Assembly (NCBI RefSeq): GCF_025215075.1
Contig: NZ_JAOBTH010000027.1
Span: 334,405-398,404, forward strand
Source: Tenacibaculum haliotis
GTDB taxonomy: Bacteria > Bacteroidota > Bacteroidia > Flavobacteriales > Flavobacteriaceae
Direction of reading: 5' to 3'
Length of the DNA stretch: 64,000 nt
Shown: positions 52,301-60,837 of the stretch, piece by piece
Layout: the number at the start of each line of letters is the position of its first letter
How positions within the stretch are numbered: the first letter of the stretch is position 1
Notes under the pieces: generated by a model
What the model was told of the DNA's origin: nothing
Database searches by the model: none
Seen by the model: the letters and a program-made list of their open reading frames with translations, nothing else
Made by a program: the position numbers and the translations under genes

Positions 52301-52771
52301 TTAATCTACTAAAGGTGGCACTCTTAATAATTGCCCTGGATAAATTTTATCAGGATGTGATAACATTGGCTTATTTGCTTCAAAAATTACAGGATACTTC
52401 ATTGCGTCTCCATAAAATTCTTTTGCAATTTTACCTAAAGTATCGCCACTAACTACGGTATGAAATTGTGCCATTGCTGCAACATCAATTTCTTCAACCT
52501 CAGCAACGGTCATATTATCTTCTACAGATGCAATTCCGTTTGTATTTCCAACGACTAAAACAACCTTTTCTTTTGTTGCTAAATCTGATGCTTCACCAGA
52601 AACCGTTGCCTTATCATCGTCGATTGCTACAACTAAGTTTTCAACAGATAATTCTAATTTGTTTACTGCATCCACTAATTTTGCAGATTTCTCAGCAGCT
52701 TCTTCTTCAGTTGTTTTTCCAACACCAAATACTTTGGCACCAGCATTTTTAATAAATGAAAAAATTCCCAT
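52301..52771 (-). CDS. BON + LysM protein (Kbp/YgaU-like)
   Basis: 156 residues, no signal peptide. An N-terminal helix, a BON domain (about 45-95; VVAIDDDKATVSGEASD) and a C-terminal LysM (about 104-153; HTVVSGDTLGKIAKEFYG...YPGQLLRVP). E. coli Kbp (YgaU) of this layout binds potassium in the cytoplasm. Same architecture, so a K+-linked role is inferred. Confidence 0.92.
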   Translation of the reverse strand: MGIFSFIKNAGAKVFGVGKTTEEEAAEKSAKLVDAVNKLELSVENLVVAIDDDKATVSGEASDLATKEKVVLVVGNTNGIASVEDNMTVAEVEEIDVAAMAQFHTVVSGDTLGKIAKEFYGDAMKYPVIFEANKPMLSHPDKIYPGQLLRVPPLVD

Positions 52772-52910
52772 TCTTTTTTTGATTTTTTGTTAATTACTAA
52801 TTTACTTTCTGCTTACTAATATACACTTTTTATGCCATTTTTAATTATTAAGAAAATAATTTTTAAAGTCAGAAGGTAATTTCTACTTTAATAAACAGCA
52901 AAAAAGCCAC

Positions 52911-52941
52911 ACTTTAAAAGTATGGCTTTTCTTATTATTAT
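52911..52941 (-). terminator. Terminator after thiL
   Basis: AAAAGCCACACTTT/AAAGTATGGCTTTT stem with one G-U, and a T-run on the minus strand, 13 bases past the thiL stop. Confidence 0.85.
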
Positions 52942-52953
52942 AATGTGTGAAAT

Positions 52954-54000
52954 TTATTCCTCAAACGAATTCCACCCTTGAGCTTTTAATGCAATTTCTT
53001 GATCTGCTCTAGTTACTAAATTTATACCTTGATTTTCTTCAACCATATGACCAATAATTGACAAATTTGGATTTGCTTTAATTTTATCGAAATCGGCAAG
53101 TGGCACGGTAAACAATAATTCATAATCCTCACCTCCACTTAAAGCAATCATCGTGCTATCCATCTTAAATTCTTCCGAAGTAGAAATCACTTGTGGATCT
53201 AAAGGTAATTTATCTTCATAAATTTTACAGCCCAACTTACTTTGTGTACAAATATGCATAATTTCAGAAGAAAGTCCATCAGAAATATCAATCATTGCCG
53301 TTGGTTTTACTTCTAGTTCTTTTAATAATCCTGAAATATCTTTACGTGCTTCTGGCTTTAATTGACGTTCAATTAAATAAGTATAATTATCTAAATCTGG
53401 TTGATTTTGTGGATCTACCTGAAATACTTGTTTTTCTCTTTCTAAAACTTGTAATCCTAAATAAGCGGCACCTAAATCACCAGAAACAACGATTAAATCA
53501 GTTGCTTTAGCGCCGTTTCGATATACAATATCTTCTTTTTTTGCCGTTCCTATTGCAGTAATCGAAATTAACATTCCTTTAGTCGACGAAGTTGTATCTC
53601 CACCAATTAAATCCACCTTATAAGTATCGCACGCTAATTGAATACCTGCATACAATTCTTCTAAAGCTTCTAACGGAAACCTATTTGAAACAGCAATCGA
53701 TACCGTAATTTGTTCAGCAACACCGTTCATTGCATATACATCTGATAAATTTACCATTACCGCTTTATAACCTAAATGTTTTAAGGGCATGTAACTTAAA
53801 TCGAAATGCACACCTTCTACTAATAAATCGGTTGTTACCAATAGCTCTTTATCAGTTGAACCGATAACAGCTGCATCATCGCCAACTCCTTTTTCAGTTG
53901 ATGAATTATGCGTTTTAAAATGCTCCGTTAAATGGTTTATCAACCCAAATTCTCCTAATTGAGCTAATGATGTTCTTTCTTGGTTTTTATCTTCTAACAT
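52954..54000 (-). CDS. thiL: Thiamine-phosphate kinase
   Basis: Converts thiamine phosphate to the pyrophosphate cofactor. 348 residues. Motifs: LGEFGLINHL, GVGDDAAVI with the metal-binding Asp pair, LLVEGVHFDL, LIGGDTTSS and SGGEDYELLF. The ATG is 4 bases after a TACCTTTG box, leaving no leader and no room for a TPP riboswitch. Confidence 0.96.
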   Translation of the reverse strand: MLEDKNQERTSLAQLGEFGLINHLTEHFKTHNSSTEKGVGDDAAVIGSTDKELLVTTDLLVEGVHFDLSYMPLKHLGYKAVMVNLSDVYAMNGVAEQITVSIAVSNRFPLEALEELYAGIQLACDTYKVDLIGGDTTSSTKGMLISITAIGTAKKEDIVYRNGAKATDLIVVSGDLGAAYLGLQVLEREKQVFQVDPQNQPDLDNYTYLIERQLKPEARKDISGLLKELEVKPTAMIDISDGLSSEIMHICTQSKLGCKIYEDKLPLDPQVISTSEEFKMDSTMIALSGGEDYELLFTVPLADFDKIKANPNLSIIGHMVEENQGINLVTRADQEIALKAQGWNSFEE

Positions 54001-54004
54001 TTTG

Positions 54005-54012
54005 CAAAGGTA
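54005..54012 (-). promoter_or_regulatory. -7 box of thiL (TACCTTTG)
   Basis: Consensus TAnnTTTG on the minus strand followed by CAAA and the thiL ATG. Confidence 0.6.
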
Positions 54013-54148
54013 CTAAACATAGCTTTTAAACAAAACCAATCGTTTTTAAAATAAATATAAGGTTTTGTCGTTTTTAAATGTTTTATAATTAGTATATTTT
54101 TTAACTTTATCGTTTTTTAAACGAAACATTGTTATTAATACAAAAAGA

Positions 54149-54937
54149 ATGGTTAACACAGCTAGCATACATCAAAATCAGTATATAAAAAGGAAACAAT
54201 ATTTAATGTTTTTTTTAAGTCTACTCTTTTTTTCCTGCAGCTCAGATAATGACGAATTGATAAAAGAAGTAGCCGTTAAAGTTAATTTTACACAAAACTG
54301 GGATGCTGTTACAATTGAAAAATCAGATTTAAATAACACCCAATTTACTAACAAATCAGGAACTAAACTTACCATTAATAACTTACGTTATTTAATTTCA
54401 AAAATCACTTTAACAGATGGCGCTGGCATTTCTACCATTTATGATGGTTATCAATTAATTGATTTAAATAATAAGGAAAGTTTAACTACTGATTTATTTT
54501 CTAAAATAACTGAAGGAACCTACAATCTATCTATAACCTTTGGCTTTAATAACGACGACAACATTAATATTTATAGTGATTTAACTACACTTCCTTGGGA
54601 TACGAATCGTAACAGCTATCATTTTATGCAACTTGATGGGGAGTTTTTCAATGAAGAAAATACTTGGGAAGACTACAAATTTCACACTACAAACTATATA
54701 GATACTAATATTACTGACAACAAAGGCACTTTTTTCACTGTTGATTTAGGCTCAATAAATATTAAAGACAATGCTACTATAGAAATCAGAATGAATGTTT
54801 CTCAATGGTTCAAAACCCCAAATGATTGGAATTTAAATGAACTAAATTCAATGTTAACAGAAAATCTTGATGCTCAAAAAAAAATGTCAGAAAATGGGAG
54901 AAATGGTGTTTTTAGCTTAGGGAAAATTTCACAATAA
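54149..54937 (+). CDS. MbnP-like lipoprotein
   Basis: 262 residues. Signal peptide with K/R-rich start and lipobox FFSCSS (C30). The mature part matches MbnP-like proteins: VAVKVNFTQNWDAVTI, LTINNLRYLISKITL, NSYHFMQLDGEF and YKFHTTNY. MbnP proteins are copper-binding periplasmic partners of the diheme MbnH. No MbnH/cytochrome peroxidase or TonB receptor gene is next to it, so this is an orphan copy and copper binding is only inferred. Confidence 0.78.
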   Translation: MVNTASIHQNQYIKRKQYLMFFLSLLFFSCSSDNDELIKEVAVKVNFTQNWDAVTIEKSDLNNTQFTNKSGTKLTINNLRYLISKITLTDGAGISTIYDGYQLIDLNNKESLTTDLFSKITEGTYNLSITFGFNNDDNINIYSDLTTLPWDTNRNSYHFMQLDGEFFNEENTWEDYKFHTTNYIDTNITDNKGTFFTVDLGSINIKDNATIEIRMNVSQWFKTPNDWNLNELNSMLTENLDAQKKMSENGRNGVFSLGKISQ

Positions 54938-55161
54938 ACTTATCATACACCTCACAACATTTATTACTTCTTTTAAATACCTTTACTAAAAAAACTATCT
55001 TAAAGTACTCAGAACAAAAAGCCCAACTTAAAAGCATTTTTACTTTCACTATCTGACAATTCTTTTGTTAATAATTTAGATTTTCAAGAATAATCAGAAA
55101 ATCTAATAAACCCATCAAAAAACACAATGCCGACTTGTGTACTTAACTGATACTTATATTG

Positions 55162-55169
55162 TATATTTG
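55162..55169 (+). promoter_or_regulatory. -7 box of the suf operon (TATATTTG)
   Basis: TAnnTTTG match 30 bases upstream of the iscA-like ATG. A TTG at 55135-55137 is too far for a standard -33. Confidence 0.5.
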
Positions 55170-55199
55170 CAAACTATTTAGAGTTAATCCACTTAAATA

Positions 55200-55529
55200 A
55201 TGATAAAAGTTTCAGATACAGCAAAAAACAAAGTTATCGAGTTAATGACTCATGACGGTTTTGATGCTACAGTAGATTTTGTGCGTGTTGGCGTAAAAAG
55301 CGGAGGTTGTTCAGGTTTATCTTACGACCTAACTTTTGACAAAAGCACACAAGAAAACGATAAAATTTTCGAAGAGAACAACGTTAAAATCGTTGTTGAT
55401 AAAAAAAGTTTTTTATACTTAGTAGGAACAACATTAGAATACTCTGGAGGTTTAAACGGAAAAGGATTTGTATTTAACAATCCGAATGCAAACCGTACCT
55501 GTGGATGTGGCGAAAGTTTTTCACTATAA
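55200..55529 (+). CDS. sufA: A-type Fe-S carrier (SufA/IscA family)
   Basis: Delivers Fe-S clusters to apoproteins. 109 residues with the three cysteines of the family: C37 in VKSGGCSGLSY, and C101 and C103 in TCGCGESF. First gene of the suf operon, 15 bases before sufB. Called sufA by context; sequence alone does not separate SufA, IscA and ErpA. Confidence 0.92.
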   Translation: MIKVSDTAKNKVIELMTHDGFDATVDFVRVGVKSGGCSGLSYDLTFDKSTQENDKIFEENNVKIVVDKKSFLYLVGTTLEYSGGLNGKGFVFNNPNANRTCGCGESFSL

Positions 55530-55544
55530 TATTACAACTCAATT

Positions 55545-56993
55545 ATGAGCAAGTATACAGAAGATGATTTAAGAGAAGAGTTAAAAACCAAAGAATATGA
55601 ATATGGTTTTTATACTGAAATAGAAAGCGAAACCTTTCCTAAAGGACTGAATGAAGACGTAGTTCGTGCAATTTCTAAAAAGAAAAACGAACCAGAATGG
55701 ATGACCGAATGGCGTTTAGAAGCTTTTAGAGTTTGGCAAACAATGGAAGAACCAGAATGGGCAAATGTTCATTATGAAAAACCAAAATTCCAAGACATTG
55801 CTTACTATTCTGCACCGAAAGAAAAGCCAAAATTAAATAGTTTAGATGAAGTTGACCCAGAATTACTGGATACTTTTAAACGTTTAGGTATTTCTTTAGA
55901 TGAGCAAAAAAAACTAGCCAATGTTGCTGTTGATATTGTAATGGATTCAGTTTCTGTTGCAACAACTTTTAAAGAAACATTAGGAGAAAAAGGTATTATT
56001 TTTATGCCTATTTCTGAAGCTATTCAAGAACATCCAGAATTAGTAAGAAAGCATTTAGGAACCGTAGTTCCTACTACCGATAATTTTTATGCAGCGTTAA
56101 ATTCAGCAGTTTTTTCTGATGGATCTTTTTGTTATATACCGAAAGGCGTTCGTTGCCCGATGGAATTATCAACCTACTTCAGAATTAACGAAGGAGGAAC
56201 CGGTCAGTTTGAAAGAACATTAGTAGTTGCCGATAAAGGCAGTTACGTTTCTTACTTAGAAGGTTGTACTGCACCAAGTAGGGATGAAAACCAACTACAT
56301 GCCGCAGTTGTTGAGTTAATTGCATTAGATGATGCTGAAATTAAATACTCAACAGTTCAGAATTGGTATCCTGGAAACGCTGAAGGAAAAGGTGGTGTTT
56401 ATAACTTCGTTACCAAAAGAGCTATTTGCGAAACGAACGCAAAAGTTTCTTGGACACAAGTTGAAACAGGATCGGCAGTTACTTGGAAATACCCTAGTTG
56501 TATTTTAAAAGGAAACAATTCTGTTGGAGAATTTTATTCAATTGCTGTAACTAATAATTATCAGCAAGCTGATACCGGAACGAAAATGATTCACTTAGGT
56601 AAAAACACCAAGTCGACTATTATTTCGAAAGGAATCTCTGCTGGAAAATCACAAAATTCATATAGAGGTTTGGTTCAAATTGGATCACGTGCAGAAAATG
56701 CTCGTAACTTCTCTCAGTGTGATTCTTTATTAATGGGTAACGAATGTGGCGCACACACGTTTCCATATATCGAAACTAAAAATAAATCAGCACAAATAGA
56801 ACACGAAGCTACCACAAGTAAAATTGGTGAAGATCAATTATTTTACTGTAACCAACGTGGTATAGATACCGAAAAAGCAATTGCATTAATTGTTAACGGA
56901 TTTAGTAAAGAAGTACTAAATAAGTTACCAATGGAATTTGCTGTTGAAGCTCAAAAACTATTAGAAATTAGTTTAGAAGGCTCTGTAGGATAA
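55545..56993 (+). CDS. sufB: Fe-S cluster scaffold subunit SufB
   Basis: Scaffold of the SufBCD complex where Fe-S clusters assemble. 482 residues, standard. Beta-helix core with [42 protein letters not shown] and [21 protein letters not shown] regions. Followed, after 14 bases, by an unrelated lactonase-like gene rather than sufC. Confidence 0.96.
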   Translation: MSKYTEDDLREELKTKEYEYGFYTEIESETFPKGLNEDVVRAISKKKNEPEWMTEWRLEAFRVWQTMEEPEWANVHYEKPKFQDIAYYSAPKEKPKLNSLDEVDPELLDTFKRLGISLDEQKKLANVAVDIVMDSVSVATTFKETLGEKGIIFMPISEAIQEHPELVRKHLGTVVPTTDNFYAALNSAVFSDGSFCYIPKGVRCPMELSTYFRINEGGTGQFERTLVVADKGSYVSYLEGCTAPSRDENQLHAAVVELIALDDAEIKYSTVQNWYPGNAEGKGGVYNFVTKRAICETNAKVSWTQVETGSAVTWKYPSCILKGNNSVGEFYSIAVTNNYQQADTGTKMIHLGKNTKSTIISKGISAGKSQNSYRGLVQIGSRAENARNFSQCDSLLMGNECGAHTFPYIETKNKSAQIEHEATTSKIGEDQLFYCNQRGIDTEKAIALIVNGFSKEVLNKLPMEFAVEAQKLLEISLEGSVG

Positions 56994-57007
56994 TAAAAGA
57001 AGGTGAA

Positions 57008-57850
57008 ATGAAAAAAATAGTATTTATAATACTTTCTATCTTAGTTATTGGTTGTAAAAAATCAGAAAAGAAAGAAGTTAAAAACGAAATCAAAAAAACT
57101 GAAGTAAAATTATTTCAGTTAGTTGGAGGTTCTATTTTAGTAAATAAATTAGAGGTTTTTTCGCAAGATACAACTTACACAGGGCAAACAAAACAGTTTA
57201 CCGATGCTTACTACGTAATTTCACATCCGAAAGGAAATTTAATGTGGGATGCTGGTTTACCAGAAAATCTAGTATTACCAGAGCCTGTAACTCCGGGTGA
57301 TGGAACATTCACAGTACAAAGACCAGACTCTTTAGTAAATCAATTAAAAACTATTGGTTTTAAAATTGAAGATTTTAAATATTTTGCAATGTCTCACTCG
57401 CATTTCGATCATACCGGCCATGCAAACTACATGAAAAATGCAACTTGGTTGGTACAAGAAAACGAATATAATTCGGTTGCTGGAGATTCTTTAAAACAGA
57501 AAAATCCTGCGGTAGCAGCATTAAAAAATGTTAAAAAATTAAATGGTGATTTTGATGTTTTTGGCGACAGTACTGTTGTTATAAAATACATGCCAGGTCA
57601 TACAGTTGGCCATCAAGCTTTATACGTAAAAGTATCAGGTATAGAAAAGCCAGTTTTATTAACGGGTGACTTATATCATTTTGAAGAGAACAGAGCCAGT
57701 AAAGGTGTTCCTTCATTCAACTATAATGTTGAGCAAACTTTAGAAAGCATGCAAAAATTTGAAGCTTTCGCTAAAGAAAAAAATGCTGAGGTGATTATTC
57801 AACATTCACCAAAAGCTTTCAAGAAATTACAAAATCTATTAAAAAAGTAA
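57008..57850 (+). CDS. MBL-fold lipoprotein, AHL-lactonase-like, inside the suf operon
   Basis: 280 residues. Lipoprotein signal with lipobox VIGC (C16), then a Lys/Glu-rich linker. Metallo-beta-lactamase fold with HSHFDHTGH (H130, H132, D134, H135), GHTVGHQAL and TGDLYHF metal-binding motifs. The closest family is the AiiA-type N-acyl-homoserine lactonases; the true substrate is unknown. Gaps are 14 bases from sufB and 6 to sufC, so it is translated within the suf transcript. Base composition is like its neighbours. Confidence 0.85.
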   Translation: MKKIVFIILSILVIGCKKSEKKEVKNEIKKTEVKLFQLVGGSILVNKLEVFSQDTTYTGQTKQFTDAYYVISHPKGNLMWDAGLPENLVLPEPVTPGDGTFTVQRPDSLVNQLKTIGFKIEDFKYFAMSHSHFDHTGHANYMKNATWLVQENEYNSVAGDSLKQKNPAVAALKNVKKLNGDFDVFGDSTVVIKYMPGHTVGHQALYVKVSGIEKPVLLTGDLYHFEENRASKGVPSFNYNVEQTLESMQKFEAFAKEKNAEVIIQHSPKAFKKLQNLLKK

Positions 57851-57856
57851 CTAGTA

Positions 57857-58609
57857 ATGTTAAAAATAGAAAACTTACACGCTAACATAGAAGATAAATC
57901 AATTTTAAAAGGATTGAATTTAGAAGTTAAAGCAGGTGAAATTCACGCAATAATGGGGCCTAATGGTGCTGGTAAAAGTACGTTGGCCAACGTAATTGCA
58001 GGAAAAGAAGAGTACGAAGTTACAGATGGCTCAATAGAGTTAAATAACGAAGATATAAGCGAATTAGGTCCTGATGAAAGAGCACACAATGGTGTCTTTT
58101 TATCTTTTCAGTATCCTGTAGAAATTCCTGGTGTTTCGGTTACTAACTTTATTAAAACAGCTATTAACGAAAATCGTAAAGCTAAAGGTTTAGAAGACAT
58201 GCCTGCAAAAGACATGTTAAAAATGATTCGCGAGAAATCTGAATTATTAGAAATAGACCGTAAATTTTTATCTCGTTCTTTAAACGAAGGTTTTTCTGGA
58301 GGAGAAAAGAAACGTAACGAGATTTTTCAAATGGCAATGTTAGAGCCTAAATTAGCTATTTTAGATGAAACAGATTCTGGTTTAGATATCGATGCATTGC
58401 GTATTGTAGCTAACGGTGTAAATAAATTAAAATCTAAAGACAATGCTGTAGTTGTAATTACACACTATCAACGTTTATTAGATTATATAGTTCCTGACTT
58501 TGTACACGTATTATACGATGGTAAAATTGTAAAATCGGGTGATGCTTCTTTAGCTTTAGAGTTAGAGGCAAAAGGATATGATTGGATTAAGGAAGAAGTT
58601 AATTCTTAA
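57857..58609 (+). CDS. sufC: Suf complex ATPase SufC
   Basis: ABC-type ATPase that powers SufBCD. 250 residues. Walker [10 protein letters not shown] (34-42), signature SGGEKKRNE, Walker [13 protein letters not shown] with the SufC-type DETDSGLD. 5 bases before sufD. Confidence 0.96.
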   Translation: MLKIENLHANIEDKSILKGLNLEVKAGEIHAIMGPNGAGKSTLANVIAGKEEYEVTDGSIELNNEDISELGPDERAHNGVFLSFQYPVEIPGVSVTNFIKTAINENRKAKGLEDMPAKDMLKMIREKSELLEIDRKFLSRSLNEGFSGGEKKRNEIFQMAMLEPKLAILDETDSGLDIDALRIVANGVNKLKSKDNAVVVITHYQRLLDYIVPDFVHVLYDGKIVKSGDASLALELEAKGYDWIKEEVNS

Positions 58610-58614
58610 GAAAA

Positions 58615-59928
58615 ATGGAGTTAAAAGATAAATTAACCACGTCGTACGTTGCTTTTGAAAATGGTGTGGATATCAATTCGGATATACACGATATTAGAAC
58701 AAAAGCGCTACAGAACTTTGAAGATTTAGGCTTTCCTACTAAGAAATTAGAAGCTTGGAAATACACCTCTTTAAACGCTGTATTAAAACAAGACTATAGT
58801 ATTTTTCCTTCTTCGGAAAACACTGTAGAATTGGCAGATGTTAAGAAATATTTTATTCATGATATAGATACTTATAAAATTGTATTTATCGACGGAAAAT
58901 ATAGTTCTTTCTTATCTGAAACTACACATGATAAGATTGATGTTTGTTTAATGTCATCAGCATTAACAAAGCCAAAATATAAAGCTGTTATTGAAAACTA
59001 TTTCAATAAAATTGCTAAGCAAGATAATTTAACATCGTTAAATACTGCTTTTGCTAATGAAGGTGCTTACATCAATATTCCTAAAAATGTAGAAGTAGAC
59101 AAGCCAATTCAGGTTATCTATTTTACTACAGGTGCTGAGGAAGCTACGATGACACAGCCTCGTAATTTAATTGTTGCAGAACAAAATGCACATGTTCAAA
59201 TTATAGAACGTCATCAGAGTTTAACTTCTAATTCGGTTTTAACAAATGCCGTAACAGAAGTGTATGCTGCAAAAGATGCCACGGTAGATATTTATAAGAT
59301 TCAGAATGATAATGAAAATGCTTCTTTGGTAGATAATTCTTACATAGAGCAAAAATCAAATAGTATCGTTTCTGTACATACTTTTTCTTTCGGAGGAAAT
59401 ATTACACGTAATAACTTAAACTTTTATCAAAGAGGAGAGCATATCGATTCTATCTTAAAAGGAATTACTATTACTGAAGGAAAGCAACATGTAGATCATC
59501 ATACATTAGTACATCATATAGAGCCTAATTGTGAGTCTCATCAAGATTACAAAGGTATTTATGGTGATCGCTCTACAGCTGTTTTTAATGGAAAAGTTGT
59601 TGTTGAAAAAGAAGCTCAGAAAACAAATGCTTATCAGCAAAATAATAATATTTTAATTAGCGATAAAGCAACAATCAATGCAAAACCTCAATTAGAGATA
59701 TTTGCTGATGATGTAAAGTGTTCTCACGGTTGTACTATTGGTCAGTTAGACGAAGATGCGTTGTTTTACATGCAACAACGAGGAATTCCGAAGAAAGAAG
59801 CAAAAGCTTTATTAATGTACGCCTTTGCTAATACAGTGTTAGAAAGCGTAAAAATACCTGAAGTTAAAAAACGAATTAACAAATTAATAGCTAATAAATT
59901 AGGTGTTAATATTGGATTCGATTTATAA
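58615..59928 (+). CDS. sufD: Suf complex subunit SufD
   Basis: Pairs with SufB in the SufBC2D scaffold. 437 residues. The beta-helix domain includes HHTLVHHIEPNCESHQDYKG and DDVKCSHGCTIGQLDEDALFYMQQRG, the SufD C-terminal signature. It is the last suf gene here: a terminator follows and no sufS or sufE is in the window. Confidence 0.95.
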   Translation: MELKDKLTTSYVAFENGVDINSDIHDIRTKALQNFEDLGFPTKKLEAWKYTSLNAVLKQDYSIFPSSENTVELADVKKYFIHDIDTYKIVFIDGKYSSFLSETTHDKIDVCLMSSALTKPKYKAVIENYFNKIAKQDNLTSLNTAFANEGAYINIPKNVEVDKPIQVIYFTTGAEEATMTQPRNLIVAEQNAHVQIIERHQSLTSNSVLTNAVTEVYAAKDATVDIYKIQNDNENASLVDNSYIEQKSNSIVSVHTFSFGGNITRNNLNFYQRGEHIDSILKGITITEGKQHVDHHTLVHHIEPNCESHQDYKGIYGDRSTAVFNGKVVVEKEAQKTNAYQQNNNILISDKATINAKPQLEIFADDVKCSHGCTIGQLDEDALFYMQQRGIPKKEAKALLMYAFANTVLESVKIPEVKKRINKLIANKLGVNIGFDL

Positions 59929-59952
59929 CATAAAAATTACCATTTTACTATA

Positions 59953-59988
59953 AAAGACCATTCAATATTGAATGGTCTTTCTTTTTTT
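59953..59988 (+). terminator. Terminator of the suf operon
   Basis: Perfect 28-base palindrome AAAGACCATTCAAT/ATTGAATGGTCTTT, then CTTTTTTT. Confidence 0.93.
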
Positions 59989-60058
59989 AATTGGGTTTTG
60001 TAATGATGTAAAAAAAATTTCGTCAAAAGGAATAACCAAAACTCAAAACTAGAAAAAG

Positions 60059-60769
60059 ATGCGCAAAACAATAATACTCTTCAGTTTACTATTTATTAGT
60101 ATTCAATCGCAATCACAAACCGATGTTTTTAACGCTCTACTTAAAACTTATGTTAGTACAACAGGAAATGTGGATTATAAAGGACTAAGAAAAAATCGTG
60201 CTTTATTAGATTTATACTTAAATCATTTAGAAAGAACAATCCCTGGTAAAAGATGGTCAACTTCAAAAGCAAAAGCATTTTGGATTAATGCTTACAACGC
60301 ATATACCATTAAATTAATATTAGATAGTTACCCTTTAAAGAAGATTACAGATATTAAAAGAAAAGGGAGAAATGCATGGAAAATACCTTTTGCTATAGTA
60401 GGTAGAAAAACATATTCTCTTGATTATATTGAACATAAAATATTACGTCGTTGGCATGACGATCCTAGAGTTCATGTAGCTATAAATGCAGCTTCTAAAT
60501 CAGGCCCTCGTTTTGCAAATTATGCTTTTACGGCTAAGAATATTGAATCGGAATTAGAATCGTTAATGCGAGGCTTTATTAACGATAATACTAAAAATAA
60601 AATATCTTCTAGTAAAATTGAAGTTTCAAAAATGTTTGAGTGGTATCAAGAAGATTTTACAATAAAATATTCTTTAGTTGATTATATAAACAAATATTCT
60701 GATATTCAAGTGAACGATAATGCCAGCGTTAGTTATTTAGAATATAACTGGAATTTAAACGGAATATAA
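60059..60769 (+). CDS. DUF547 secreted protein
   Basis: 236 residues with a signal peptide (about 1-19, ISIQSQSQ). DUF547 domain with VDYKGLRKNRALLDLYL, AFWINAYNAYTIKLILD (a conserved motif), IEHKILRR and VHVAINAASKSGPR, resembling a papain/transglutaminase-like fold in which Cys would act; here the expected cysteine before ASKSGP is Ala, so it may be inactive. It stands alone after the suf terminator. Confidence 0.82.
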   Translation: MRKTIILFSLLFISIQSQSQTDVFNALLKTYVSTTGNVDYKGLRKNRALLDLYLNHLERTIPGKRWSTSKAKAFWINAYNAYTIKLILDSYPLKKITDIKRKGRNAWKIPFAIVGRKTYSLDYIEHKILRRWHDDPRVHVAINAASKSGPRFANYAFTAKNIESELESLMRGFINDNTKNKISSSKIEVSKMFEWYQEDFTIKYSLVDYINKYSDIQVNDNASVSYLEYNWNLNGI

Positions 60770-60794
60770 AACGCAGCCCCTTATTTACTCCCCT

Positions 60795-60837
60795 AATATC
60801 GGAAAAACATTTGATGTTTTTTCGATATTATTTTTTA
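60795..60837. terminator. Bidirectional terminator between DUF547 and helicase genes
   Basis: AATATCGGAAAAACAT/ATGTTTTTTCGATATT stem (one mismatch or G-U), 3-base loop, then ATTTTTTA on the plus strand; it abuts the helicase stop. Confidence 0.85.

Noticed and set aside
54000..54148. TPP riboswitch upstream of thiL
   Set aside because: The -7 box is 4 bases from the thiL ATG, so no leader exists, and no thi-box sequence is seen.
54938..55199. Small gene between the MbnP-like gene and the suf operon
   Set aside because: Stops in all frames and no family resemblance; it holds the suf promoter only.
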